From NCBI GenBank assembly GCA_944472155.2, contig OX235275.1, forward strand, positions 57,057,228 through 57,121,227: DNA of 64,000 nt. The letters run 5' to 3'. Of this stretch, positions 10,116 to 20,920 are shown piece after piece. The translations under genes and the position numbers were made by a program. This DNA is from Trichobilharzia szidati (lineage: Eukaryota; Platyhelminthes; Trematoda; Strigeidida; Schistosomatidae). The notes below the pieces were generated by a model. That model had not been told where the DNA came from. It saw nothing but the letters and a program-made list of their open reading frames with translations, and made no database searches. Each line of letters begins with the position of its first letter. Within the stretch, counting starts at the first letter, position 1.

Positions 10116-11650
10116 AATAGTAGATTCATTTGAATTAGTGAGATGACTAAAAATCACTAAAATAGGTGAAGATGAAATACTAGTCAGCTTAGATTTAAAC
10201 AGTCTCTATACTAAATAAAATACCCGTTCAAATGGCTATGAATGCACTGAAAATGAGATTAAAAGAAGATGATGGTCTAAAAGACAGGACACAGTTATCC
10301 GTAGAAAAGATAATAAAAGGGGTTGAATTCTGTCTAAGAACAGCATATTTTACATTTGAGGGAAAAATATACCAACAAAATGAAGGAGGAGTAGCCATGG
10401 GATCGCCCATCTCACCAATAATAGCTGACATATACATGGACTTTTTGGCAAGAGAATGCACTTAAACCATTCAGGTCATCAATAAAATGTTGGTGAAGAT
10501 ATGCAGACGACACGTCAGTAGTAATGAAAAAGAAGATGTTGAGAAATTCTTGTCTCACATAAACAGTCAATTCGACTGAATAAAATTCACAATGGAAATA
10601 GAGAATGAAATTAGGGAACTGCCTATATCGGTAGCATAAAAACGATGCTAAATAGAAAAACTACACACTCTGCAAGATTCCTTGATTATCACTCAGCTCA
10701 TCCACTCACAGTAAAATCAGGATTAATACAAGGTCTCGCAGACTTACAACAACACCAGAGGACCATCGTAAAGAAATAAACGTCCTATTCAAAATGTTAC
10801 TTGACAACAACTACCCAAGAGAATTTATCAGAGATAATATAAAAAGAGAATAAAGAGGGTTAAACCGGAGAATGACAAGAAGGAGCAATGCAAAATAACA
10901 ATCACAATACCATGCAAAAAATGGTACATGAGAGGCGGAATTCAAAGAAACCTCAAAAATATTGGGATTCGCACCACATTTAAACCGACGAATATAAATA
11001 AAAATAAGATAAATCAAATGAAAGATCCCATAAAAATGATGGATAAAAGTAGTAATGTAATATACAAAATATCTTGTGTCGATTGGCCGACTTTGTATGT
11101 GGGCCAAACATGCAGATCACTTAAAATAAGAGTGAATGAACATAAACGCCTGTGCGTCGGTGGCACAGTGGTTAGGACTCTCGCCGACCATGCACATGGT
11201 CCGGGGTTCGATCCCCTGCCGGCGCACACCCGATATCTATGGTCGGCCTGAATTTGGGCTACCGATATCCATGCTGAAAATTCCATACTTGTACTGAAAG
11301 TACGGTGTGGAATCAAGCTGTAAATCAAAATAAAAATAAAATAAAAAGGTCAACCAACAGGATCACAAACTTACAGGAATTTAGAAAACAATTCATCTAT
11401 AGCTGCACATGCATGGGACAAAAACCACAATATCGATTGGAACAATGTGTGTATTCTAAAAGCTAATATGAACAAACGGAAAGGGAGACTTATAGCAGAA
11501 TATATATTCATTAAGGTCACACCGGATACACGTAACAAGAGTGACTCAGTACAACTATCAACAACTTGGAATATAATTCTGAATACACAAAAATTAATGA
11601 ACAAAAAAATGAACTATATAAATATATGTGAGTATAAATTATAAATATGT
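10116..11650 (+). mobile_element. Penelope-like element PLE-C, broken RT + GIY-YIG, interrupted by a SINE
   Basis: RT palm starts near 10165 (DEILVSLDLNSLYTK). An open piece at 10232-10465 covers LSVEKIIKGVEFCLRTAYFTF and GGVAMGSPISPIIADIYMDF. A frameshift follows, then the YADDTSVV box near 10497-10520, several frame breaks, and an open piece at 10928-11150 with NVIYKISCVDWPTLYVGQT and LKIRVNEHK, the GIY-YIG core. A SINE (11152-11347) splits the endonuclease. The remainder (HAWDKNHNIDWNNVCILKAN, KGRLIAEYIFI) reads from 11410 to about 11560. The YADD box and IDWNNV motif set it apart from the PLE-A copies. Dead copy. Confidence 0.8.
11152..11347 (+). mobile_element. tRNA-derived SINE (SINE-T)
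   Basis: Head GTGCGTCGGTGGCACAGTGG contains an A-box-like TGGCACAGTGG; B box GGTTCGATCCC near 11203. The body GATATCTATGGTCGGCCTGA...GCTACCGATATCCATGCTGA and an A-rich tail (AAAATAAAATAAAAA) follow. Near-identical copies lie at 21614 and 39933. It is inserted in the GIY-YIG domain of PLE-C after the NEHK codons. No clear target-site duplication was found by eye. Confidence 0.8.
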
Positions 11651-11699
11651 GAATTGAATAACAAAATAATTCAAACAGTTGTGTGATCACGGGCAGTAA

Positions 11700-12200
11700 T
11701 TTTGCTCAAAATATTACCAATAACAAAGACTTATCTTTGTGGACGTCCCCTTCGTCTTCGTATCCACGAACATAAGCTAGCTGTCAAAAGACATGATATC
11801 CACTCCCTCATATCACTCGCTGCATACAGACAACCACGGACATCAATTCGATTAGGACAATGTTCAAATATTAGACAGAGGAAACAACAAGAATGCTAGA
11901 GAATTTTTAGAAGCTTGGCATTCCAGTGAATCATCAATCAATAGACACATCGAGATAGACAAAATTTATCAACCGATAAGAAAGAAACCTAACACACAAA
12001 GGGTCAAAGTTCAAGTCAAAGAAACAATCAGTTCCAATACAAGTAGCCTAGAAGGTGTGAAAACACACAAAAACAACCAATCACGTCCAAGGTCGCCAGG
12101 AGAGATGATTAATAAACTCGCGGAGAAATCTAAAAGCTCCCTTCAACTTGAAGTATGCGCTGAAGATGTCGCCTAGTCTGGCGATGAAAGCTTCGCAAAT
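11700..12200 (+). pseudogene. PLE-C endonuclease tail with 3' hairpin
   Basis: A second PLE-C fragment: RLRIHEHKLAVKRHD, then in other frames HGHQFDWDNVQILDRG, NNKNAREFLEAWHSS and SINRHIEIDKIYQPIRK. These are the C-terminal motifs of this GIY-YIG type, also seen at 29640-29930. It ends in GCGCTGAAGATGT, a strong hairpin (GTCGCC/GGCGAT), then GAAAGCTTCGC (12158-12197). That order, CUGA(A)GA / stem / GAAA, resembles a minimal hammerhead with a substituted core base. Confidence 0.65.
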
Positions 12201-12353
12201 TAACTATCCAGCTCAGAGAACACAACCACATCAAAATCATCCACCTGAGCTACAAATCTTCTCTATCATACTTATCTTTGTGTGTAAACCACTGAAATAC
12301 AATTATACTTTGTTCAGTTGTATCCACGTAAAATTATCTGTATAAATGCCAGT

Positions 12354-12400
12354 GTACAGCTTCTGAGGATTAATTCGCTTGAAAATACCTTTTCTGAACT
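12354..12400 (+). ncRNA. PLE-A terminal hammerhead-like motif, degraded
   Basis: GTACAGCTTCTGAGGATTAATTCGCTTGAAAATACC then TTTTCTGAAC. It aligns with the PLE-A ends at 46633 and 62955 but has lost several core bases. The preceding 12290-12350 is probably its 3' UTR. Confidence 0.35.
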
Positions 12401-12429
12401 TCTTGTTCTTCTCTGTCTAGTGTCCTGAT

Positions 12430-12770
12430 GTTTACCTCTCAGGATAACCACTGAAAACCAAGGGGTACTGAACAGCTGTTTCGTCATCAATGGTGCACAC
12501 TCCCTGGGTTTCGAACCCAGGACCTTACGGTTAAAAAGTGGTCTTGTAGAACACTCAGCCACTAGGTCCCGATTAAGTGACTCATGAGTTCTAAAGTCTA
12601 TCAATTCGTGATTTTAAAGCAACCAACCAACCAACCAGTATCATCGGCGAGCAGTTCTTCTCATTCTCAACAGAATGGACCCCAGTGGGTGGGGTGGGTG
12701 ACTAATGCCGATGACTGCCAATCTAGGCTGAAACAGCTTTCCAGCATTCCCTGAAATCAGTCCCCAATTT
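12430..12770. repeat. Inverted pair of hammerhead SINEs
   Basis: Minus copy 12430-12625: complement of the tRNA-like head, with B-box GGTTTCGAACCCAGG at about 12508, and an HHR remnant near 12475-12490 reading (minus strand) TTGATGACGAAACAGCTG, i.e. with stem II deleted. Plus copy scrap 12690-12768: GCCGATGACTGCC...AGGCTGAAACAGCTTTCCAGCATTCCCTG, an eroded HHR. (CCAA)n lies between them. Confidence 0.6.
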
Positions 12771-13017
12771 TAAAACTTGAAACAAATCCCTAGAAACCTA
12801 CAAACTTACTGTTAAATATTTAGCAAGAATTATTCAGAGTAACAAGACATTAATGTCTTGTGATGGGTATTGATTCTGTCGGCCGACATCCTTACTATTG
12901 CTGCTGCTGTTTGTCTCGTATATTCATTACTGATGACATATTTTGAATTATGAGAATGATACGGTCATTTTATATCGAAATATGTATATCAATATACATA
13001 TTCTTCAATTTTTACAG

Positions 13018-13075
13018 AACAGTATATCTTTGAAGAAGACGACCAGGCAGATGAAGAAGGAACTGCTGAAGAGAG
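13018..13075 (+). CDS. Putative micro-exon gene, exon 2 (58 nt, acidic)
   Basis: Acceptor CTTCAATTTTTACAG ends at 13017; donor GTAAAG starts at 13076. With the single base carried from exon 1 the exon reads QQYIFEEDDQADEEGTAEE and leaves two bases (phase 2). The composition is strongly acidic and has no similarity to the surrounding transposons. A compatible entry phase and no stop argue for a real exon. It is also open in the wider frame (12943-13125), so a long AT-rich chance frame is the alternative. Confidence 0.65.
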
Positions 13076-13136
13076 GTAAAGTTTTTGACCATTTTGATCA
13101 ATACACTAAGTATTATTATTATTGATATTTAATCCC

Positions 13137-14850
13137 TATACTTTTTAGATAAAGCAATAAGAAGACGTAATTCGTCTGAATCGTGTAATGTATTTGCGCA
13201 ACACATTTCGAACAATCTGATCCATCACACACGGACTTGTCATAGGAATATGTATGAAATTAATAAAGAGGTAAGAGGTGAGAAAATAGACAAGTTAGGT
13301 CAAGTTTAAAGGACATATTCAAGGTCAAAATAACAATGAAGACTACTAAACCAAATAACAGAGGTAATAGTACATCTGTTATGGCTAGTATCAAAACAAA
13401 ATTTACCAAGGAAGGTTTAATGTGATGAGGAACAATTTTTTCATCCCGTTCCCCATATATTATTTAAGGGATTTATTACTTCTATGTACTAACAATGTTA
13501 GGTTTACATTTGAAGGCGATTGTTTCCGCCAAGTTGATGGTGTTGCTATGGGAAGTCCGTTAGGGCCCGTTTTAGCAGATATTTATATGTCGCACATTGA
13601 GAATTTATCGGAGGATTTAATCGAAAATGTGCCACTTTATAGAAGGTATGTAGATGATATTGTAATCATCAGTGATAAGTCTTGTTCTGCCACCTCAATG
13701 TCTAATCGAATGAATGAAGTTCAGAATAGCATATCACTTACATCTGTAGAAGAAAAAGATAATTGTTTATCTTTCCGAGACATATTGCTTAGTCGACGGC
13801 TTGATGGGTCAATAAAACGATCTATTTATAAAAAACCTACCTGGACAGGACAGTATCTTAATTATCACAGCTTCCACCCTGTTAGGTACAAAAGATCCTT
13901 AGTAAGGTGCCTCTTCAGTAGAATCCAACGAATATGCACGGAAGACACACTTGATGAAGAAGAAAGAAAGTTGATACAAACTCTGGTTGATAACAATTAT
14001 CCAGACAAGTTCATTAGGAGATATAAAGTAGTCAGAACACCAAGATCCACTCTCCAACTCACCCCTAAGAAAGGCGTGTACATCAAGCTACCCTATATGT
14101 GGCATCAAAGCAGCTTGATAACTAGACAAAGACTGAACGCTGCTGTTAAAAAGACATTTTAGCAGTTATTATCATAATAATTGAGAATGTAAAGCCGATA
14201 TATCTATCTAAGCCTCTGGGACATGCAAAAATGATGTCATATCCCATTGTATTTACCAATTTGAATGTACGTGTGGCCACACAGACATAGGGAGGACTCA
14301 TCGATCTCTGCAAGTTAGGCCTGGCTTCAGAGTATATCCCTAAATGGCTCCAGAAACAAATGGAATCCCTTGAAACCATTAATGGTGAGAACAGGAGACC
14401 TAGCTACTCTATTGCGAAACATATTATAGAAACAGGACATAAAATTGACGCTAACAGACCTTTTAAACCTATCTATAAAACGTGTTTGGGGCGTATCGTA
14501 AGGTTTGTGGAAGCCCTAGCAATTAGAATGATTAAGCCACCTTTACGCCTTCAAAAACAATTCGTCATCACACTCTTAACTTTCTTTGGTAAATTTTGTT
14601 TTGACACCAGCCAGGGTAGATGTGCTATTACCTCTGTTATTTGGTTTAGTAGTCTTCATTGTTATTTTGACCTTCAATATGTCCCTCTAACTTGACCCAA
14701 GTTTATTTTCTCACCTCTTACCTCTTTATTAATTTCATATATATTCCTGTGACAAGTCCATGGAGTGTGATCAGATTGTTCGAAATGTGTTGTGCAAATA
14801 CATTACACGATTCAGACAGACAAATTGCGTCTTCTTATTGCTTTATCTAA
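13137..14850 (+). mobile_element. Penelope-like element PLE-E, best copy, with inverted 3' UTR at the 5' side
   Basis: 13137-13425 is the 3' UTR in minus orientation, followed directly by a plus-strand 246-codon open frame (13422-14162): IPFPIYYLRDLLLLCTNNV, FRQVDGVAMGSPLGPVLADI, YRRYVDDIVII (catalytic DD), SFRDILLSRRLDGS, YKKPTWTGQYLNYHSF, RYKRSLVRC. After a frame break the endonuclease appears (FECTCGHTDIGRTHR near 14260-14310), and a 111-codon open piece (14360-14695) holds SIAKHIIETGHKIDANRPFK and IVRFVEALAI. 3' UTR 14570-14850 is complementary to the start. Palm motifs 1-3 are missing. Dead, but its RT region is well preserved. Confidence 0.85.
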
Positions 14851-15049
14851 ATTCATAAAGGGAACTAATTGTTTTAAATTCCTATACTTTTTGTTAATCC
14901 CATCATCCATGTTCGGAATTTTATTCTTTCATCTGAACATAACTTCCTCAACATCTAATTTTTTTGAGCGAAATATTCCCGTATTGAGTCATAAGAAAAA
15001 GACGTAAACAGGGGGAAGGAAATACTCTTTTTGACGATTTTTTATTTTC

Positions 15050-16680
15050 ATAAGATAATAAAAAGAAGCGAAATTGTAGTGAGAACTTTGCTCTGGCTAC
15101 GGTAGGTTGGCGAGTGAATGTATGTGTTGTGCTTTTGAATGCAGAGGTCCAATTTTCGATCCTGAATAGCTAATACTTCAGCTATGTACAGATGGCGTAT
15201 GCGATGTCCTTTTGTACGATATTGAGGGGCTCTGTGTAGCACTGTGAAGTATTCATAAGGGAGTGCCCGATATCAGGAGATAACATGGTGTTTGAAGATG
15301 TAGCCGCTGATATTATTCTTTTCTTCTCTGGCTTACAAAGCTAAACAATGTTTTACAACCGTTTGTGGACTTGACGTTGCGTAAGGCCGATATACTTTGC
15401 TCCACACGAGCAAATAAATCCTCAACGTTAGACTGAATTGACTGTCTTCTAGTGAATGTGATACGCAGTAAGGTGGCTGCTTATAATGTCTTCTTCAGAC
15501 ATTTAGAAAGGCGGTTTCTAAGAATTTCTGCTGCAATGTCACTTTCGAATTTCAGGTTCATGAAGAGAGTTTTCTTGCGAACAGTTGTGATTTTTGGTGG
15601 CGGAGGCTTTCCTTTCGTGTTTTTGTCAGTGAATCGTGGTGGATAACACTCGTCTAGTAGGGTTTCACGTGATGAGTTGAATTCTTTCTCTGTCATGTCT
15701 TTCGAACTTAATGTATGCGCCAGGTTTTGTTTTTGGATCAGTAGGGCGAAGCTCTGGTAGGTGATAAACTGTCCCGTCCATGTTACCTTGTACAGTCGTG
15801 TCATCTGGTAAGTAGTACACCCAGGAATGCAAGTGCGTTGTTCAATCCACATTCTACGGCGAATTTTATTGGTGGGTATGCTGCGTTGAAGGTTTTGAGG
15901 AGAACGCATCATCTACGTATCTCCTGTTTAAGTGCAGTTGACTTACCAAAGGATCTAGGATGTTGTTTTCGAGACTCGCCATGAAGCAGTCAGATAGGAG
16001 TGGACCGAGAGGAGACCCCATGGCTTAACCATCTTTCTTTGCGTGGAACTGCTCATAGAATTTCAAGTGGATATTGAACGCACATCTGAGAAGTAGTTCC
16101 TTCAGGTAGTTGATTGGAAGAGGGACTTCTAAGTTGTTGGTTTCGATGTAATTACAAATGAAGCATATTATTTCGTTCAGGGGGATGCTTGTGAATGGAG
16201 AGATGACATCTGGCGAAAGCATTTGTCTTTCAAACACGTCAATAACTTTCACCGAGTCTATGAAATCAAATGCGCCGCTAAACCTATATTTTGTCATATG
16301 TTCAAGGATATCAACTGACCACTTTGCGATCTGATCATATGGTGAGTTGGACATGTCTGTGATAGGCCAAAGTGGAATATTCTCCTTGTGCACTTTAGGG
16401 AGTCCATACAGTCTTGGAATATTTGCTCATGCAACTCCGATGAATCTTCTTTCGTTCTCTTCAGCAATTTTGTAAGGAGTTTGTCTGTTCTTTCTGTTGT
16501 GTCTTTCTGATTGGGTGATTTGAAGAATTTGGTGTTGTTTGATGGTATGCTTGTAAATTCCTCATTATAGTCGGATCTATTCATAACAACAGTCACACTG
16601 CTCTTATCAGGATGGACGAGGATTTTTCGCCATACGATAAAGGAATACACTCTGTAGTTACGTAACCTGCCAAACTGTTA
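15050..16680 (-). mobile_element. Penelope-like element, longest minus-strand PLE, frameshifted
   Basis: Minus strand, read from 16680: an N-terminal region outside the core RT (open piece 16294-16650: MNRSDYNEEFTSIPS, KDTTERTDKLLTKLLKRTKE), then palm sequence in 16025-16393 (RQMLSPDVISPFTSIPLNEI, INYLKELLLRCAFNIHLKF). After a frame break and a mutated motif 5/6 region comes 15481-15912 with KVTWTGQFITYQSF, ESDIAAEILRNRLSKCL. The GIY-YIG end is at 15048-15242 (HRIRHLYIAEVLAI). It is one of two copies here keeping the extra N-terminal part. The YVDD box region near 15905-15930 has lost its frame. Confidence 0.8.
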
Positions 16681-17925
16681 AACTATTTCCGATTAAACCT
16701 TGCTTCTACTCATAAAAATATTTGAACTCTCTTCTCAGGAGTATTGATCTAATTGTCCTATATATATATATTTAGAATCCTTTTAACTATTTACAGCTAA
16801 GAACAACACATTTAAGCGAGCAGTATTGTGCTTTCAATTAAAACTCATCAGGCTTATCTGTAATATGCCTACATAGCTTTACAAATAAAAATTCAACCGA
16901 TCAGGTTGTTTTGTCAGTTGGATAATAAGATTGTGCATATAAATTGTGCAATAAGCCATAGTAATAGTGATGGTCATAATTATAGTGGTTCTATCAGTGA
17001 TAAGGATGGAAAAGTGAGGTGATCTTTGATAACGGGAATTACGAAAAACAGTATGATTAAACAACCAAATGTATTCAGGTAGACGTAGTAGTCGATAAAG
17101 GCTAAGAAAAACAAATGAACCGATTAAGTAATGCTAGATTGTAAGGGAAGTAAGTAAAATACGTTTTAATGAAGATGTGATAAGATAAAGGGATGATAAG
17201 TGAAGGGTTGAAATATAAGTAAGAGGTGGTGGAGAAGCCATCAGTTGGTTAGGACTTAATAGTCCAACAACCAAGGAATAATGGCCGCAAAAACTTATTT
17301 TGAATGAGTAAAGTTTAGACTTACTAGTTGTTCGAATGCCTATCGCTCCAACTGTGTGCACTAGACACACACGAAGTTTATTGGAAAGATTCGGTGGGAC
17401 GCGATGAATTTCTTTGATTAATAATTTAACAACTTATATCTTTCTGGACTTAGTTCACGTCATTCACTTCTTGTCACAGTGAAAAAAGTATCTTCAGCAC
17501 TTTGATGTAATTTATTTGTGTATTTGAATTGACAGTCTGCAATGTGATCAGTTCAAAAGGTGAAATTTCACCATACTTTCTTTTGGAAACCAAATGATCC
17601 AGATCGCATACTGTGATCTGCTTGTTACCAGAAATGACACTCAAGGGAAGCAAGCATATTTGCATTTAAACTGTACACTACACACTGATTAACATGAGGG
17701 CTTGTGTGCCACTCATATTAATCAATAATATTTGCCAGCCAGATCAAGGTGATGTAAACTTCCTCTGTACATGATCTTCACTGGGTCCAGCTGAGACAGT
17801 CAGCTCATTGCTTCTCATTCCATTTCCGCTGACGGACTTGACATTTGTATTGACGATTCACATTTTATTCAATGTAATGAGTTGTGTAGTTCTCGACACA
17901 GTTTTCATCTACAGAAATGAATGTT
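16681..17925. other. No gene recognised
   Basis: AT-rich with short open frames of no recognisable family. A candidate micro-exon around 17460 fails the frame test. Confidence 0.4.
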
Positions 17926-18630
17926 TGTCATACTTTATTGATCCTAAGTGTCTTTGAAATCTTCATCCATCTCACCTGTAGTTGAAACGGTACCGTTCAG
18001 GTAGTTGAAAGTAACGACCTTCTTTAAATTGGTACAGAGTATCATTGAGGATCAAGGAGGGAATAAATTTAACCTTTTCAGAGTGATATTTTGTAGTTGA
18101 TACATGTAAATTTCCCTAACACGTACGTGTTGATATGATAATTTTCATAGGATTCTGAAGACATTTCGAAAATAAGTCTCCGCCGATATTAACTTTCAGT
18201 TCCACTATCTCTGAAATATAAACATTATTCTCTGTGGTTCGGCGAAAGACGTCATTTACTTTCCACTGGTTTTGAAGTGGAGTTATGAAAGTAGCCGAAC
18301 ATTTTCGATCACTGTCCCTACGATAAAAAGACAAAATTCTGTGGATTCTACTTCAAACTGTATCTACTAGTTCACCTGCAGTAGTTCCGGTGACACCATT
18401 ATAGGTAGAACCAATAGAATGTTCCAATGTCGTCGAAAAGAAAGTGTTCCAAAATGGTTATGAGAACACCTGGAAAATCTTAATGCAATTCATTAATTAT
18501 CGGTTATGTCCTGAACGTTTTCGAGCTAATGTGGCATATAGACGTAAATCACCTGTGAATTCCAGACCTTCTAATGGCTTCTTATCATTCCAGTGTATTA
18601 CTGAAAGATAAATGCATATTATTTCCAGGA
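17926..18630. repeat. Poorly preserved retroelement scraps
   Basis: 17960-18030 contains ATCTCACCTGTAGTTGAAAC...TTCAGGTAGTTGAA, resembling the minus-strand RTE block that encodes YLGSIVSST. The remainder (for example CTTTCAGTTCCACTATCTC near 18195) may belong to another non-LTR element. No open frame. Confidence 0.3.
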
Positions 18631-18635
18631 AGATA

Positions 18636-19755
18636 CTATTATTATTGTTTCCTTTAATTCCTAGAGGAATATAGGGCTTCAGCCGCGCGTCTCCATTTCG
18701 TTCGGTTCTCTGCTAGAGTTTTCACCTGGCTCCAAGTCTGCCCACACGTTTTCATCTCTTCTTCACATGATTTCCTCCAAGTCACCCTTGGACGACCAAC
18801 TCACCGTTTCGCTTTCGGCCAGGTTCCACTCGAGCAATGGCTTGTCTAGTGATGTCACTTGATGGTTTCCTCAGAGTATGGCCAGCCAATCCATCTCCAA
18901 TTCTTCCTGCATATTTGTTTCACTATCGGTTCCTGGTTGGTTCGCTCCCAGAAATCTCTGTTGCTGATCTTTTCTGGCCGGCCATCTGATCTTGAGTATT
19001 GAGCGAAGACAGCTAGCTGTTAATGAAGGTCTGTAGTTTGTTTGAGGTGCTCTTTATGACGTGCAGTGCAAGTCTCTGATCCGTATAGTAGCACTGACTT
19101 CACATTGGAGTTGAAAATCCGTATCTTATTTTTCATGCTGAATGCTGTTCACTTTCACACAGAATTGAGAGCAGTGGAAGCTTGTCTTGCTTTTCCGATT
19201 CTTGCTTTGATATCCTCGTCAGTTCCACCTGTACTTGAAACGATGCTTCCCAGGTAAGTAAAAGAGGTTGTTTCTTTCAGGCTCCTTCCATTTTTGCTGA
19301 TTGTTGTTTGTTGTTTTTGTTGCTGTTGGTGGTGTTGTCCAGGAATTTTCATCACCTCTGTTTTCTCTATGTTCACCTGGAGTCCTATCTTTGATGCTTC
19401 TTCTATCACCAGCTCGTTGCTTATCACTTGCATATCTTCCAGTTTGTGGGAAATCAGACATATATCATCGGCGAAGTCCAGATCCTCCAAGTTTGTTGTG
19501 TGAGTCCATTTTATGCCTGTTTCCTCATTGCCCGCTGTTTGTCGCATCGTCCAATCTACTGCAATCAGGAAAATCATTGGCGATAGTACGCAGCCTTGTC
19601 TTACTCCTGTCCTAACTTCGGAGGATTCCGTAAGTTTCCTGTTGTGGATTACTTGGCATGCAGCATTGTCGTACAGCTGTTGGATGAGATGTATAATTGT
19701 CGGTGGCACACCGTAGTAGCGACGTATTTGGCAAATCACCTCTCGATCGAAGAAG
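18636..19755 (-). mobile_element. RTE-type non-LTR retrotransposon with open RT core
   Basis: Minus strand. A 194-codon open frame (19155-19739) runs through YYGVPPTIIHLIQQLYDN, TGVRQGCVLSPMIFLIAVDW (motif 4/B), NLEDLDFADDICLIS (catalytic FADD), then VNIEKTEVMKI and SFTYLGSIVSSTGGTDEDIK. The 3' part (18636-19150) encodes the shifted C-terminal WRRSCEEE-type region and ends in AGCCCTATATTCCTCTAGGAA plus an (AAT)n tail at 18641-18650. The 5' side is truncated just before the FDSIDRE motif. Named RTE-like (SR2-like) from the RT motifs and the short-repeat tail. Confidence 0.85.
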
Positions 19756-19794
19756 ATATACTGAAAACAAATGATTAGTTATCGGAGCTTGGTA

Positions 19795-19965
19795 TTTCAA
19801 TACTATACGAACTCACCTTATAACCAGAAGTTCCTGAGTTCGAATCTTGATAATTGCTTGCTCTGAAGAGCCCCACACTAGGACGAAACAGCTCTCTAGT
19901 ACTTCAAGTTTTCTCCAACTGATATCAACTCATTATGAAATCCTTTAACCAATCAATCAAATCTC
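19795..19965 (+). mobile_element. Hammerhead SINE (plus)
   Basis: B-box-like GAGTTCGAATC at about 19837, then an HHR at about 19858-19906: CTGAAGAG (U7 replaced by A), stem II CCC..AGG/AC, CGAAACAGCT, TCTCTAGTAC. The 3' part TTTCTCCAACTGATATCAACTCATTATGAAATCC matches other copies. No partner in inverse orientation is nearby. Confidence 0.65.
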
Positions 19966-20122
19966 AGTGAACCAACACTTACATATCAACAACGAAAAAG
20001 AATCATTGCAAAACTGTATCAGACTAGTACGTGAGTGATATTTCATATTTGCTTCAATCAGATGTCTGTTTCTCTAATAACTAATTTCTAAAATACCTCT
20101 TTTTTTTCTTCTTTACTTTCAG

Positions 20123-20134
20123 ACAAATAATAAC
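20123..20134 (+). CDS. Putative micro-exon gene, exon 3 (12 nt)
   Basis: A strong pyrimidine tract and acceptor (TCTTCTTTACTTTCAG, ending 20122), a 12-nt exon ACAAATAATAAC and a consensus donor GTAAGT at 20135. Entering in phase 2 it completes Arg and adds Q-I-I, leaving two bases (phase 2 out). The length is a multiple of three, so it can be skipped without frame change. The flanks are not recognisable transposon. Confidence 0.65.
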
Positions 20135-20599
20135 GTAAGTAGCTATTTTGCATTGTGATAAGTTAATTAATGGCATTTTACCTGACGTCATCTTTGCCAT
20201 CTGAAAGGATCGAAGTGTCTACTGTGAAAAAATATCTCAAGTTTTATAAATGGAATGCAAATTTTTTGGTTTGAGAAATACGAAACGAATTTTTCAACAA
20301 GCGAACTTATAATTAATTCACCACGCTGTGAAAGTCAATTACCTCGATATTTTTCATCTAAAAATTGTTGTTACTTGAATAGAATAACTGAGAATATCGT
20401 TGTGCTTTTAGTGTGCGCATATATATATATATATAAAATTAGCCCACAGTCTCAATAAAATAGCTGAGAACATGTATTCATCGAAATATGTGTGTTCTGA
20501 TCGTGTGTTAACGATAGGTGAGCACAAAACTGCTTTTCAAATTCATCTCTTTGTAACACGAAGAAGTGATACAACTTCTTATAACAGAAATGCATTTTT

Positions 20600-20660
20600 A
20601 AAAAATATAATAAAAGGTTTTTGTATTTCCCGATGAATACATGAAAAACAAAACGATATT
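20600..20660 (-). mobile_element. PLE-B terminal fragment
   Basis: Complement of AACGATATCGTTTTGT...AAATACAAAAACCTTTTATTA-type end seen at 22810-22860 and 61195-61245. It is cut after AACGATATT by the element at 20661. Confidence 0.6.
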
Positions 20661-20672
20661 AAAAAGACAATT

Positions 20673-20720
20673 GCAGCGAAGAAAATTTTCTTTTCGACGA
20701 AGTCATCATCTAGGCTGTAC
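20673..20720 (-). ncRNA. PLE minimal hammerhead (left arm)
   Basis: Minus strand: GTACAGC, CTAGATGA, a small stem II (GAC/GTC around TTC), CGAAAAG, stem III AGAAAA/TTTTCT, TTC, then GCTGC. Stem I pairs CAGC with GCTG, and the predicted cleavage site is after TTC. One extra base disturbs CUGAUGA. Confidence 0.5.
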
Positions 20721-20873
20721 ATTCGTGTATTTATATCAAATGGATAGGAAAGTTCCAGAATAATTTCTGGTTAGGGGTCAAATTAATAAAAAATTACAAT
20801 TAGGAATTAAAATGACATAACAAACAGGGGGGATGGGTAAAACTCGAACAAAGTAGCATTATAATAACTAAGA

Positions 20874-20920
20874 AGCCTAGATGATGACTTCGTCAAAAAG
20901 AAAATTTTCTTCGCTGCAAT
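20874..20920 (+). ncRNA. PLE minimal hammerhead (right arm), G12 changed
   Basis: Same as the left arm on the plus strand, but CGTCGAAAAG reads CGTCAAAAAG, removing the conserved G before AAA. It is probably inactive. Confidence 0.45.

Noticed and set aside
11152..11230. tRNA gene
   Set aside because: A and B boxes are present but the cloverleaf is not complete and the sequence continues into a SINE body and A-rich tail; copies are repeated.
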